In this document: positions 27,506 through 37,534 of the stretch, piece by piece
Numbering within the stretch: the stretch's first letter is position 1
How the letters are laid out: each line of letters opens with the position of its first letter
Origin: Tessaracoccus sp.
Lineage (GTDB): Bacteria; Actinomycetota; Actinomycetes; Propionibacteriales; Propionibacteriaceae
Assembly: GCF_016714275.1 (NCBI RefSeq)
Contig: NZ_JADJNP010000018.1
Location: 8,565-72,564 of the forward strand
Length of the DNA: 64,000 bases
Reading direction: 5' to 3'
Notes under the pieces: model-generated
Told to the model about the DNA's origin: nothing
The model's input: only the letters and a program-made list of their open reading frames with translations
Database searches by the model: none
Position numbers and translations under genes: made by a program

Positions 27506-30500
27506 CGAGCACCGCCGAGGCAGAGCAACAGCGCGACCAGCAGCACGCCGAGCCGGACCAGTTCCCCCGTGTGAGGGCGGTTGATCGCGCGGAAGCCGAT
27601 CGCGAGCCCGGTCGCGAGCCCCAACACCCCGCCGGCGATGGTCCAGCCGATCAGCATCGCGGTCGTGCTCCCGCTGGTGTCGAACACGCCGATCAGCCGG
27701 CCGCAGACCCGGTCCATGCCACCCGCCGCTTCGAGCACGAACACGCCGACGCTGCGACGCGCGAGCACTGCGATCGCAAGAATCGTCGCTGCGAGCACGT
27801 CGCGCTGGACGAGGAAGTACAACCCGGTAGTTACCATCGCCGTCGCTGCCAACGCGCGCGCGCCGTCCCCGCTGGCGGCCTGGTGGCACTCCTTGATCCC
27901 GAGGATGAGGAAGATGATGATGGCGCCGACCTTGATCATGTCGACCAGTGACTCGTCGGGCGGGTGCAGCCAGAACCGGCCCGCGATCCTCCACACCGCG
28001 AAGCGCTCGATCGCAACCAGGACCGCGGCAGTAGCCAGGCCGAGGCCACCGGGCTCGCCGACGCTGGCCTGCAACGTGGCGCGCATGATCAGCATCAAGA
28101 GCGCGCCGCACAGCATCCAGGCCACGCTGGCGAACACCAGCGGCGGCCACGGGAATCCGACGGAGAGGCCGAGGCGCGCGGTCTCGCACGGCGGCTGGCG
28201 CCGATCTGGGTGCGCGTGACGGATCTCGACCTCGCCGCGGATCTCGCCGGCCTTGCCCTTGGCCGGGCACAGGGTCACCTTCGCGCGGGCCGGCTCGCCG
28301 GGCTCGACGATCATCAGTGGGACGTATGCCACCGTGAGCCCGAGCGGCCTGCGGTGATCGAACTCGAGGTGCGCCACGCGCACCGGGTCGCGATTCACTA
28401 CCACCAGCTCGAAGTCCGCGGTCTGGCCGTCGCCAACGGTCGCAGTGCGACGCGACCAGTGGAACTCAAGGGTGGGCGGCGGCTCGCCCAGTTCGAGGCA
28501 GAGCGCTGGGAATCGCCCAGGGTGGACCTGGCCCTGCAAGCCGGGCGAGAGCGCATGGCGTTGTGAGCCCTCGATCCACACGCCGAGCACGCCAGACTGG
28601 GCGAGTCGCTGTACCTCCGCGCGCACGGCCGGCTCGGCAATCGCGGCGACGAGCTGATCGATCGAGGCGATCGGCCGGCCCTGGACCTCGAGGGTAGCCA
28701 GCCGCAACACCTGCCAGCCGAACACGTGCGCACGTTCCGACGCCGGCCACGCGTCGAGTTCCTGCTCTGAACAGCGGGCGAGATCGTCAGGCAGGCCCGG
28801 GATCGCCAGCGGACCATAGAGCGCGTCGCGCACGCGGGCTCGCGCGAGCGGATCGACCAGATCGTCGAAGGTGATGCTCGAGAGTGCGAGGGCACGTCGA
28901 CCCGGCACCGGGTGGATGCTGCGCGCCCCGAGCAGCCTCGACACCCGGTCGGCGGCAAGGTGCGCCGGCGCACCTCGCTCGTTCGCCACCAGCGCGCCGG
29001 CGCCCGGGTGGATCGCCTCGGCCCACACCTCGAGTACCCCCGACGTGAGCAGTCCGTGCAAGAGTTCACGCCCGCCCGGCGCATCAAGGAGATCAGTGAC
29101 GTCGCTGGCGGACCGCAGGCGGCCGGTCGAGTGCGGCAGAACGCGGAGCCCGAGCCGGATGCACGCGACCATCGCCTTGGCGGCATCGGAGAGTGTGCGA
29201 TCGCCGCGGATCTCCTCGAGCACCCGGACCGCGTCGGGCGAGTTGCGGAAACGCTCCTGCGGCACGCCCTCGCGGATGTGGTGCCAGATCGCGACTGGAT
29301 CGGCGACCTTCAGCGGCAGCTGCGCGAAGTCCTCGACCGAGGCGACCACCAACCCAGCAACCTGATAGCGCGTGCAGCCGATGAGCTGCGCGAAGCGCTC
29401 GACCTTGAGCTTGCGATCGTCGGTGACGATCTGTGCGGTCGCCGCGGCCAGCCGCTCGTCGCGCTGGGCCTCGCGCAGCCAGGCCTCGAGGAAGCCTCCC
29501 AGGAGGAGGTTCTCGATCGCCGCGGCCTGGGTTCCGCCATCGACGATCGGGCGCAGTTCATCGAGGCTGGTTGCCACGCCGCGCCGCGATCCCGGCGTCA
29601 CCGGCCGACTCGCGCTGAAGAGCAGTCGCGGGCTCCCCGAACTCCACAGAAAGCTCCAGGTCGCAAGGTCTAACGCCTGGTTGCCCGCGGCGCTGCGAGT
29701 CGCCGCCCGGGCACGCACGGCGTCGGCGCGGCTGACGGTCTCGAGCCAGTCCCCGAGGACATCGTGCTCAAGGCACCAGGCTACCGCGTCCCAGTAGGCC
29801 TCGGCGTGGGTCACCAACTCGGTCACGCTGGTCACCACCACCACGCGTGCGCCGGTCCACAGTGGGAGGCCACGGAAGCCGAGCGACCACAACACCTGAA
29901 TCGCGGCCTTGCGCAGGAACGACGGCCGTTGTCGATCGGTACGCCCGTGAGCCTGGTTCCGGAGCTCGCCGACGCGGCGCACGATCGCAGCGTCGACGCC
30001 CGAGAACCTCAGCCAGTGCTCGAGGAGGCCGTCAGCCAAGGCGTTGGCGAGGTCGTCGAGCACGTACTCGCGGCCGGCGCGCTCGATCAGGTCGTCCGGA
30101 GACGCCACGCTCCGGTCGGCGCTGGGATGATGCCCCGGGATCAGCGGCAGCTCGCGGTGGCCGTTCGCCCACAAGAAGTGCCAGACCGCGAGCGCCCGAC
30201 ACTCGCATGCGATGGCCGCGTTGCGCGCCTGCTCGCCGCTCACCATCCGGTCCTCGAATTCGCGCTCGAGGTACGCAATCAGTGACTCTTTGTGGTCCGG
30301 GGACTCGTTGGTGATCCGCACGCCGAGCGTGAAGTCATCGATCAAGGCGTTTCTGAGATCCTCGAACCGCCAGTCGCGGGCCTTGCCCCAACTCAGGTGA
30401 CGCTGGGCCTCGCCGCGCTCGGGCGGCAGCGGCCCGGTGAAGTCGTGGATGGTCCGGCGGTATTCAGCGTAGACGGCGTCCAGCGCGGCGTCGTCGTAGC

Positions 30501-31095
30501 CGTACTCCACGGCTCGGCGTCGAACCAGCACGTGCTCGTCGTGGCTCAACTCGAGATCTCGAACGACCTGCGTGATGAGCTCGAACAGGTCGCGGCGTTC
30601 GGCCTCGCGATGTTCGGCGCGCACCATCTCGTCGAGCGCGCGCTCGGCGCCGCTCTCGGCGTCGGCCAGCGCGACCATGCGCTTGCGCCACGCTTCGTAC
30701 GCGGGGAGCTTCTGGGCTGCAGTCTTGAACCGGTTGTCCTTCTGGACCTGCGCGCGGAGATCGTCGAGGAATGCCGCGATCTGCGCGCGGACCACCGCGT
30801 GACCGGTGGCGAGGATCAGCGCGGTATCGCGCACCGCGAGCACCTGCCAGGTGGACAATTTGCCGCGGTTGACGGCATCGGCTTCCTCGTAGCCGAAGAA
30901 CGGCAGCTTGCTCTCGAATGCGCTCGCAGGCCGGGCCGCTTCGACCGCGGCGGGCGCGTCACCGCGTAGCTCCAACCCCGGCCGGGTGTCGTCGTCGCGC
31001 ACGATCAGCCGCCGATCGCCGCGCGACTCCCCTTCCTCCGGTTCGAGCACCTCGAGCCGGGCCGACCTCCGCGGCGGCGGCTCGTCGTCGGTCAC
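27502..31095 (-). CDS. Large membrane protein with ~85-residue helical repeats
   Basis: 1197 residues from a GTG at 31095 that overlaps the Hsp70 stop as GTGA. Residues ~60-320 form a helical N-terminal domain. From ~300 to ~870 there is a repeated unit of ~75-90 residues whose core is S-x2-[DE]-[LF]...L-x2-G-x-L-x2-W; clear copies end in GLLEHWLR (~356), VLGDWLE (~446), GFLEAWLR (~534), GVLEVWAE (~686) and GVLGVWIE, with one or two weaker ones between. A beta-sandwich-like region (DFELVVVNRDPVRVAHLEF) follows, then six or seven membrane helices to the C-terminus. The repeats are probably cytosolic docking surfaces for the Hsp70 or tubulin-like partner, anchoring them to the inner membrane. 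I do not recognise a named family. Confidence 0.8.
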   Translation of the reverse strand: MTDDEPPPRRSARLEVLEPEEGESRGDRRLIVRDDDTRPGLELRGDAPAAVEAARPASAFESKLPFFGYEEADAVNRGKLSTWQVLAVRDTALILATGHAVVRAQIAAFLDDLRAQVQKDNRFKTAAQKLPAYEAWRKRMVALADAESGAERALDEMVRAEHREAERRDLFELITQVVRDLELSHDEHVLVRRRAVEYGYDDAALDAVYAEYRRTIHDFTGPLPPERGEAQRHLSWGKARDWRFEDLRNALIDDFTLGVRITNESPDHKESLIAYLEREFEDRMVSGEQARNAAIACECRALAVWHFLWANGHRELPLIPGHHPSADRSVASPDDLIERAGREYVLDDLANALADGLLEHWLRFSGVDAAIVRRVGELRNQAHGRTDRQRPSFLRKAAIQVLWSLGFRGLPLWTGARVVVVTSVTELVTHAEAYWDAVAWCLEHDVLGDWLETVSRADAVRARAATRSAAGNQALDLATWSFLWSSGSPRLLFSASRPVTPGSRRGVATSLDELRPIVDGGTQAAAIENLLLGGFLEAWLREAQRDERLAAATAQIVTDDRKLKVERFAQLIGCTRYQVAGLVVASVEDFAQLPLKVADPVAIWHHIREGVPQERFRNSPDAVRVLEEIRGDRTLSDAAKAMVACIRLGLRVLPHSTGRLRSASDVTDLLDAPGGRELLHGLLTSGVLEVWAEAIHPGAGALVANERGAPAHLAADRVSRLLGARSIHPVPGRRALALSSITFDDLVDPLARARVRDALYGPLAIPGLPDDLARCSEQELDAWPASERAHVFGWQVLRLATLEVQGRPIASIDQLVAAIAEPAVRAEVQRLAQSGVLGVWIEGSQRHALSPGLQGQVHPGRFPALCLELGEPPPTLEFHWSRRTATVGDGQTADFELVVVNRDPVRVAHLEFDHRRPLGLTVAYVPLMIVEPGEPARAKVTLCPAKGKAGEIRGEVEIRHAHPDRRQPPCETARLGLSVGFPWPPLVFASVAWMLCGALLMLIMRATLQASVGEPGGLGLATAAVLVAIERFAVWRIAGRFWLHPPDESLVDMIKVGAIIIFLILGIKECHQAASGDGARALAATAMVTTGLYFLVQRDVLAATILAIAVLARRSVGVFVLEAAGGMDRVCGRLIGVFDTSGSTTAMLIGWTIAGGVLGLATGLAIGFRAINRPHTGELVRLGVLLVALLLCLGGAR

Positions 31096-32762
31096 ACGAC
31101 CTCCACAAGGCGCAGGAACTCGCGCCGCCTGGTCAGCTCGTCCTCCGACATCACCATCAGCGGGTCGTACTCGATGATGGCCTCGGTACGTTTGCCGAAG
31201 GCCTCGACGATCAGCCGGCGCTCCAAGTTGACGTCGGCCTCGACGGTCACCACGACCGGCCCGGCCTTGCCGGCCGGAATGCCGCGAAGCGTCGCGGTGC
31301 CGACCCGGTTGCAGCGTTTCAGCTCCGGGCGCTCGCCCTCCCACAGCTCGACATCGAGCGTCTCGACGTCGTCCTGGTTGGTGACGAACTTGTCGGCCAC
31401 CGAGACTCGGCACGGCAGCGGCGTGCCCTTGGCCAAGAGGTTGGCGACGACCCACTCGCGCCGACTGGCGCTCCACGCCTTGATGCCGAGACCGTTCGGC
31501 AACGCGTTCCCGATCACCGCCCGGCCCACCCGGCCGGCGGACGACTCGGTCGGCACCTCGATCGGGACCGGGATCCCGGCCGACGACACCAACGAGACCG
31601 ACGCGCGTCGGGTCGCCAGGCGATGGGCGTGGAGCGCGGCGCCTTGGACCACGGCCACGTCGGGATCCAGATCGGTCCGCAGCGGGCGCCCCGACCGAGC
31701 CGCGAGCGCCTCGCGAACGTGGACCAGGCGACTCGATCCGCCGACGCACACGATCGAAGTCAGCCCTTCCCAGGTCACCCCCGACCACCGCAGCGCCTCG
31801 TCGGCGCAACGCAGGCAGTCGTCGACCAGTTCCTGAGTCCGATCGAGGAACTCGGCGCGGGTCAGGAAGTGGGTGCTCTTCATCCCGTCGTATTTCCGGC
31901 TCTTGCACACGACCTGGATGCGCTTGTCGGGCACCGCAGGATCGTTGAGCTCGACCTTGGCGTCTTCCGCGATCTGGTACCAGCGCCGGGTGTTCCGATC
32001 GTCAAGGAAGCGGTCTTCGAAGTTCGGCCAGGCTTCGCGGTAGCGATCGACCAACCACGCGAAGATCGCGCGGTCGAAGTCGCGGCCACCGCGCTTGGTG
32101 CCGGCGTTGCCAAGCACCGTGAACCGATCGGCCGCGATCTCGGCGACCGTGACGTCGAGCGTGCCGCCGCCGAGATCGAAGACCATGTACTTCCCGGGCG
32201 CGGGGTCGGCGCCGAGGAACGCGAGCGCCGCGGCGTTGGGCTCGGTGAGGGTGTCGACCACGACCAGTTCGGCGAGCTGCGCAGCCTGCGCGGTGGCCTT
32301 ACGCCGCGGATCGTTGAACGCTTGTGGGTGGGTGATCACGACCTCACCCATCACGGTGCCGCGCGCCTCGACCACCTTTCGCATCTTCTTCAGAACCAGG
32401 GCGCCGATGTCCTCGGCCGAGTACTCCCAACCGTGCCCGTCGAAGATCCAGGGCGGCGCGTCGGGATCGTGGTCGGCGAGACCCTCTCCGATCCACAGCT
32501 TGGACTCTTCGACGTAGCGCATGGGTGGTGCACCGTCGCTCCACGCCTCGCTCGCAGCCATGGCGCCCCGCCCGACATGGGCGATGCGGTCACCGCGCCG
32601 ATCGAGGGTGAGGCTCACCGCCGAGCGCAGGGTGTGCAGGTGGTCATCGGGGCGGCCGGGCGCGTGATCGACAGCGTAGATCTCCACCTCACCGTCGAGC
32701 GGACGGACCCGCGCGCACTTGGTGTACGTGGTCCCGAGGTCGACCCCAAAGATCGTGCTCAT
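31092..32762 (-). CDS. Hsp70-family protein with short substrate-binding domain
   Basis: 556 residues from ATG 32762, overlapping the upstream stop as ATGA. The nucleotide-binding domain has GVDLGTTYTKCA (~6-17), a phosphate-2 loop FDLGGGTLDVTVAEI (~193-207), and VCVGGSSRLVHVREAL (~338-353), so ATP binding should be intact. The substrate-binding part is a short beta domain (~400-520) with the DnaK-like TPLPCRVSV opening; the long alpha-helical lid is missing. Sits between a Cys/His mini-protein and the repeat-bearing membrane protein. It is an Hsp70 relative dedicated to this operon and not the housekeeping DnaK, as no dnaJ or grpE is near. Confidence 0.88.
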   Translation of the reverse strand: MSTIFGVDLGTTYTKCARVRPLDGEVEIYAVDHAPGRPDDHLHTLRSAVSLTLDRRGDRIAHVGRGAMAASEAWSDGAPPMRYVEESKLWIGEGLADHDPDAPPWIFDGHGWEYSAEDIGALVLKKMRKVVEARGTVMGEVVITHPQAFNDPRRKATAQAAQLAELVVVDTLTEPNAAALAFLGADPAPGKYMVFDLGGGTLDVTVAEIAADRFTVLGNAGTKRGGRDFDRAIFAWLVDRYREAWPNFEDRFLDDRNTRRWYQIAEDAKVELNDPAVPDKRIQVVCKSRKYDGMKSTHFLTRAEFLDRTQELVDDCLRCADEALRWSGVTWEGLTSIVCVGGSSRLVHVREALAARSGRPLRTDLDPDVAVVQGAALHAHRLATRRASVSLVSSAGIPVPIEVPTESSAGRVGRAVIGNALPNGLGIKAWSASRREWVVANLLAKGTPLPCRVSVADKFVTNQDDVETLDVELWEGERPELKRCNRVGTATLRGIPAGKAGPVVVTVEADVNLERRLIVEAFGKRTEAIIEYDPLMVMSEDELTRRREFLRLVEVV

Positions 32763-33136
32763 GACGCGGGTGCTGACCTCACGACGGCGAGGTGCTCGTC
32801 ATCTCCCTGGATCGCGTCGAACAGCGTCACCAACGGCACCTCGACCTGCTCGACCTTCGCGGTCGGGCGGGCGGCATCGCGCAACTGGAGACGGAGCACA
32901 TTGGGCCGTCCCGGCGGCACCGCCTCGGCTGCAGTGACGATCATCTGGATGCCCCCAAGAGTCACCGCTAGCAGCCGTTCAGCACGGCCGATGCAGCCTT
33001 CGGTGTGCCAATGGATGTGACCTTGCTCCGCGTGAAACACGGCAACTGCATGGCGGCCGCCGTGGCTCCAACAGAACAGCGAACCCGCCGGGACTGGCGT
33101 CTTGCACTGACAAGTAGGCGATTTGCCCATGATCAT
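32759..33136 (-). CDS. Cys/His mini-protein of the Hsp70 operon
   Basis: 125 residues from ATG 33136, overlapping the actin-like gene's stop as ATGA and the Hsp70 start as ATGA, so it is squeezed between two actin-fold ATPases. The N-terminus has CQCKTPVPAGSLFCWSHGG, a plausible zinc-binding knuckle, followed by a His-rich stretch (HAEQGHIHWHTEGC) and a small beta domain. It is too small for an enzyme of a known class. It may be an adaptor or nucleotide-exchange helper for one of the neighbouring ATPases; that is inference. Confidence 0.7.
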   Translation of the reverse strand: MIMGKSPTCQCKTPVPAGSLFCWSHGGRHAVAVFHAEQGHIHWHTEGCIGRAERLLAVTLGGIQMIVTAAEAVPPGRPNVLRLQLRDAARPTAKVEQVEVPLVTLFDAIQGDDEHLAVVRSAPAS

Positions 33137-35793
33137 CCCTCGATCTTCTCGCGAAGCGCATCGCGGAACAGCTCCTCGAGCAGCACCTCGAACGCGCCCT
33201 TCTTGAACCAGGTCGGCTTCAAGTCGGCGCAGCCGATCCGGAGCTTCCCGAGGCTGTCGACCAGGTCGGGATCCAGCTCTTTCACCGGGGTGAGGTCGCG
33301 TGGCAACGCAGGCGGACCGTCGCGCCAGTCAAACGACGGGCTCGCGTCGAACTCTGCGTACCAGGTCGCGGGACCGTCGACTGCCTGCCCAGGAACGGCA
33401 CCCAGCTTCCCCTTCGCCGCTGCCGCCCCCTCGGCTCCTCCCAGCGCCGGTCGATTGCGCTTGTTCGCGCTGTCGTTGTTATCATAGCGAACAAACCATG
33501 GAATGGAGCGCTTGTTGCCGGCGGTCCGCACGTTCGTCGTCCAGCCCACGATTCCGGACGACAATTGGCCTTTGTCACCGACTCGACTCTTGGGCCCGAT
33601 CACCCCTACCGCGACCGCGGCCTTGTCGTGGGGCACATTCGTGGCCGACCGCCCCGGCGTGAAGATCAGTGTCTTGGTCCGGAGCACCGCGAGGCGATCC
33701 TTGGCATACGAGTGATCGCCCGTCAGGTAGCCGTTGATCAGTGCCTCGGTGCGCGACTCGAGGGCGGCGCACAACGCCGCCTTGAAGTCGGCGGTGGTCG
33801 TCGTGGTCTTGAAGCGCCATCCATTGCCGAGCAGGTGGATGGCAATCGAGATTTCGTTGTCCTGGTCATCGACGCCGACGACCGCGGTTCGCGCGAAGCG
33901 GCCCTCGATCACGCCGGCCGCCAGCATGCGCGCCGCCAGTTCGACGACGTAGCCATAGAAGTGGTCGGTGCGATTGACGCGCGCGCGCTCGCGATTGGGA
34001 TTGAACAGCCGCGAGTCCTTGACGACGTTGCTGGCCGAGGTCGATTCGCGGACCTTGCGACGCAGTTGGTCCACGCTGGCGCCTGCGGCGAGACACGTAC
34101 TCTGCCGGGTACCGGCGTAGGCGGCCAGAAGCGCCGCGCCGGCATAGCGAACGCTGGTGACGTAGACGTTGTTCCAGGCGTCGTTCGATTCAGGTTCCTT
34201 GGTGCGAATCGCGATGTCGGTGCTGCCGCCGCCCATGTCGAGGAACACTTCGACCGCCTTACGATCGTCGTTGCTCTGCGCCGCCGCTTCGGACTCGCTG
34301 GCGCCGGGCAGGATGCTCCAGCGCATGCCGGTGGCACCAGGGAGGGCCTCGGACAGGTGTTCTACCGCCTTCTCGAGGACGGTGTGGTCGCCGGGCCCGA
34401 ACGCCATTGGGTACGAGTAGCGCACGTACACCTCGGCCGGCATCGCGCCCTGGCGGATCCCGAAGCGCACCACGGCGTTCATGAGGGTCGCTGCGATGTA
34501 CTGTGCTTGGAGCAAAGCGACCGGCTTGTGGAAGACGGAGCCCTCCAGCATCGCGCTCCACTTGAACTCGCTGATGATGTGATCGGTCTCGGCGAAGGCG
34601 GGATCGATGCCGGCGATCGGGATGCCGAAATCGACGCCGTAGGTCCAGTTCGCGATGTCGCCCAGCGACTGGCTTTGATCGCCGCGGGTGCGGCGGAACA
34701 AAATCTCCGACGGATAGAGATCCTCGCTGGGGCCGAACCCGGTGCGGCCCGGCCACAGGTCGGGCCCGCGGTGGACTGCTGGCTCGATCCCGGCGCGCAC
34801 GATGTACAGGCTCCAGTCCGTCTCGGCGACGGGGCGCACCAGCTCGATCTCCTTGGAGCCCTGGATCTGGAATGCGACGCAGGTGTTCGACGTACCGAAA
34901 TCCAATCCGACGTTGAGGTTGTTTCCCAGGGCTTTGTCCTCGACCGCCGGTACCTCGAAGAGCCCACCGGCCCGCGCCACGGTGGCGTCGAGCTTGCCGG
35001 CATCAGCCACCTCGATCGCGACCCAGGTCGGCCGCTCCTTGAGCCGTCCGACCAGCGCCTCGCCCGCGCGCTGCACGCTCGTCAACTCGGTGAAGCCGGT
35101 GCTCGCGCCGCGCACGAACATGCGTAGGCGCCGGTCGGGTCCGAGCATCGGCGTCGCCCCGGGGCCGGTCGCCGACAAACCGACCAGATAGTGGCGCCAG
35201 GTCGTGGTTGGCAGGTTGGGCCAGACGCGCAGGTTCACGTCGCGGATGACGCTCTCCGCGCCGGTCTTTCCGGCATACGAGAAGAGCGGCAGTCGTACCT
35301 CGGCCGGCTCGCCGGCACCGCCGAGCAACGGCAGGCGGGCGACGTACTCGTCGCCCTCGATGTGGCCGAGTTGACCCTGGTCGCGGAGCCGATCGAGCTG
35401 ACCCACGTCGACACAGTCCAGGTAGCGATGCAGGACGGGCAGGACCGGCACCACGGGCGCGCCATCCTCGCGCTGGAACGCAGGGACTCGCGGGTAGCAG
35501 ATCTGGTGCGGCTCGATGACGCCGAGGTTAGGGAACTCAAGGCGAAACCGTCCGATCGTGACCGACCGCCCTCCACCCACCCCGGCCTTGCCCCAGCGAA
35601 GATATTCGACCTGTGGACCGGTCGCGCGCGCCAGCACACCCTGCTTCTGGAGCACGACATCGAGTTCAAGGCCGCACAGCGGACAGATCAGCTCGACCTT
35701 GTCGTTGGCGCTCCCGATGCTCGGCGTGACAGCATGGACAGCGTCCAGACGCCCGAGCGTGAAACCACAGCCACAGGAGACTTCGGCGGACAT
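33133..35793 (-). CDS. Zinc-ribbon actin-like ATPase, 886 residues
   Basis: It starts at ATG 35793. The N-terminus has CGC (7-9) and CPLCG (~37-41), a likely zinc ribbon, followed by ~250 residues of beta-rich sequence. From ~293 an actin/Hsp70-type ATPase domain begins: NVGLDFGTSNTCVAF (phosphate 1), VEVFLDMGGGSTDIAI (~516-531, phosphate 2) and a later AARMLAAGVIEG helix. The C-terminal ~200 residues are unassigned. It is far larger than Hsp70 or MreB. SrfB-like proteins are a possible distant relation, but I cannot show it. It is 16 bp downstream of the unknown gene at 35810 and overlaps the mini-protein gene. It probably acts with the Hsp70 and tubulin-like proteins as a nucleotide-driven assembly. 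Confidence 0.82.
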   Translation of the reverse strand: MSAEVSCGCGFTLGRLDAVHAVTPSIGSANDKVELICPLCGLELDVVLQKQGVLARATGPQVEYLRWGKAGVGGGRSVTIGRFRLEFPNLGVIEPHQICYPRVPAFQREDGAPVVPVLPVLHRYLDCVDVGQLDRLRDQGQLGHIEGDEYVARLPLLGGAGEPAEVRLPLFSYAGKTGAESVIRDVNLRVWPNLPTTTWRHYLVGLSATGPGATPMLGPDRRLRMFVRGASTGFTELTSVQRAGEALVGRLKERPTWVAIEVADAGKLDATVARAGGLFEVPAVEDKALGNNLNVGLDFGTSNTCVAFQIQGSKEIELVRPVAETDWSLYIVRAGIEPAVHRGPDLWPGRTGFGPSEDLYPSEILFRRTRGDQSQSLGDIANWTYGVDFGIPIAGIDPAFAETDHIISEFKWSAMLEGSVFHKPVALLQAQYIAATLMNAVVRFGIRQGAMPAEVYVRYSYPMAFGPGDHTVLEKAVEHLSEALPGATGMRWSILPGASESEAAAQSNDDRKAVEVFLDMGGGSTDIAIRTKEPESNDAWNNVYVTSVRYAGAALLAAYAGTRQSTCLAAGASVDQLRRKVRESTSASNVVKDSRLFNPNRERARVNRTDHFYGYVVELAARMLAAGVIEGRFARTAVVGVDDQDNEISIAIHLLGNGWRFKTTTTTADFKAALCAALESRTEALINGYLTGDHSYAKDRLAVLRTKTLIFTPGRSATNVPHDKAAVAVGVIGPKSRVGDKGQLSSGIVGWTTNVRTAGNKRSIPWFVRYDNNDSANKRNRPALGGAEGAAAAKGKLGAVPGQAVDGPATWYAEFDASPSFDWRDGPPALPRDLTPVKELDPDLVDSLGKLRIGCADLKPTWFKKGAFEVLLEELFRDALREKIEG

Positions 35794-35809
35794 CAGCCCC
35801 TCCACGAGC

Positions 35810-37534
35810 TCATTGCTCGACCGGATCGACAGGTAGTGCGAGTTCGTCGCCGGTCGGTAACCGCCAGGGCAAGCGAACCCGCGCGTCGCGACCGAGCGCG
35901 GCAACCTCGCCGACGGTGCTTGCCCAGCGCGCAAATGAGGAGGCGGCAGCGGCGAGCACCGGGTGGCCGGCCACCGGATCGCCGGACGCCTTGACGAAGC
36001 GTTGCAGGGTGGCGAGGCGACGGCCGATCTCGACCGGTGGTTGCCCCGCGACGAAATCGTAGACCCAGGAACTCGGTTCGAGCGGCGACTCGGCGTCGCT
36101 TCCAAGCGGCGGGGCTCGCCCCACCACGGGATCTGCCAGCATGAGCCGGTCCCCGGCGAGGCGAACCTCGCCGACGAATACCTGCCACAGCGCGTAGCCG
36201 AGCGCGCGTAGATCATTGACCGGCGGCAACCCAGGCAGGGCGTCCACCAGGTACAGCGCGACGCGGGCCTTGGCCTCACCCAGCTCGACGACCTGTCCGC
36301 CGGCTGCGACGATGGCGGCGCTGTCAGGCAGCGGCCGTCCGGCCAGCGTGAGAACGGCGCGTAGGCGGCGCGTCGGCCGGGCTTGGCCCGGCGCGGGCCA
36401 GCGATTGAGCCCGACCAGGATACGGATCGGGTCGGGGTACAGCGGCGGACAGGCGGTGACGTGACTGACATCGACGACGCGGCCTGGATTGCGGGCCTGA
36501 AGCGCCGCGATCAAGGGGCGAAGCAAGTCGCGCAGCCCAGGGCGGTCCGGTTTTCCGATGATCCAGTCGTCGGCGTGCGGCTGCACCTCCGGGGCCGCGC
36601 CGAACGAGACGCCACCCGCTCCCAGTGCCAGCATCACCAGATTGTTCTCCGTACCGCCCGGCGGCATCGCGATCCAGCCGGCTGGCCGGCCATCCGGGGC
36701 CTGGAACGTGATCTGCCCGCGCGTGTTGTCGTCGTGCGGTGGCAGCGCACACAGGCGGGCAAAGTTGGCGGCGAACCCGGGCTCGTGGCGCGGCAGGTAG
36801 ATCGCCTCCCGCCGCACCGGCTCCTCGGGGCGGCCGGTCGGCACGCCGAGCCAGCACGGCCCGACGAACTGGCAGTCGTCGCGGAGGTGCGCGAGCTCAG
36901 ACACCGGCGCCAGGATGTTCTCGGCGGCCAAGAGCCGATCGACGCCGTGTTGCCACTCGCACCCAGCCAACCCCGGCTCCCACCGCTTGGTCCGCGCCAG
37001 CGCGGCGCGCCATTCCGCGAGCAAGGTCAGGGCTGGACCGCGCCGCGCCCCGATCGCTTTGGCCAGGCTGTCCCACTCGGACTTTGTCCGGCGAGCGTGC
37101 GGCGCGAAGAGCGCGGCGTGATGGGTGATGCCGAAGTGACGTGAGGTGGTCGCGGATTCCCGCCAGCGCAGGATGCCGAAGAAGCGAGCCTCGGGATCGA
37201 CGGAAACCAACGCACGGCCGAAGTTGTCGAACCGACGATCGTCCCGGAGATCACCATTCTCGATCGTCAGCGCGCCACTCGCAATCCCGATCAGGAGTGT
37301 ATCGAACCGCGCCATCATCTCGGCGTGGCCGGTCGGCGGCTCGACGGTCCGCGACAGGTCGCGTGCTAGCACAAGGCGCAGGGCCTCGGCCCGCGCGAAC
37401 GGAGTCGGCAGCGCCGCCGGGACGTACTCAACAGGTCCCCAGTCACCAGGAATGCCGATGCCATCATTGATCGGGAAGAGGCCCGACACGCGATCGGTCC
37501 CGAGCGGCCGTGGCAGCAGCTCGACGGGGCTCAT
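35810..37534 (-). CDS. Hypothetical protein between tubulin-like and actin-like genes
   Basis: 574 residues from ATG 37534, overlapping the tubulin-like stop as ATGA. There is no signal peptide or membrane segment. An N-terminal half of mixed alpha/beta leads to a Gly/Pro-rich middle (MPPGGTENNLVMLALGAGG) and a C-terminal helical part. I see no catalytic or nucleotide-binding motif I can name. Position and coupling suggest a cytosolic subunit or adaptor linking the GTPase to the actin-like ATPase. No homology claim is made. Confidence 0.7.
   Translation of the reverse strand: MSPVELLPRPLGTDRVSGLFPINDGIGIPGDWGPVEYVPAALPTPFARAEALRLVLARDLSRTVEPPTGHAEMMARFDTLLIGIASGALTIENGDLRDDRRFDNFGRALVSVDPEARFFGILRWRESATTSRHFGITHHAALFAPHARRTKSEWDSLAKAIGARRGPALTLLAEWRAALARTKRWEPGLAGCEWQHGVDRLLAAENILAPVSELAHLRDDCQFVGPCWLGVPTGRPEEPVRREAIYLPRHEPGFAANFARLCALPPHDDNTRGQITFQAPDGRPAGWIAMPPGGTENNLVMLALGAGGVSFGAAPEVQPHADDWIIGKPDRPGLRDLLRPLIAALQARNPGRVVDVSHVTACPPLYPDPIRILVGLNRWPAPGQARPTRRLRAVLTLAGRPLPDSAAIVAAGGQVVELGEAKARVALYLVDALPGLPPVNDLRALGYALWQVFVGEVRLAGDRLMLADPVVGRAPPLGSDAESPLEPSSWVYDFVAGQPPVEIGRRLATLQRFVKASGDPVAGHPVLAAAASSFARWASTVGEVAALGRDARVRLPWRLPTGDELALPVDPVEQ

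Noticed and set aside
31092..32762. Housekeeping DnaK
   Set aside because: It lacks the helical lid and has no dnaJ or grpE neighbours; it is embedded by overlaps in a specialised operon.
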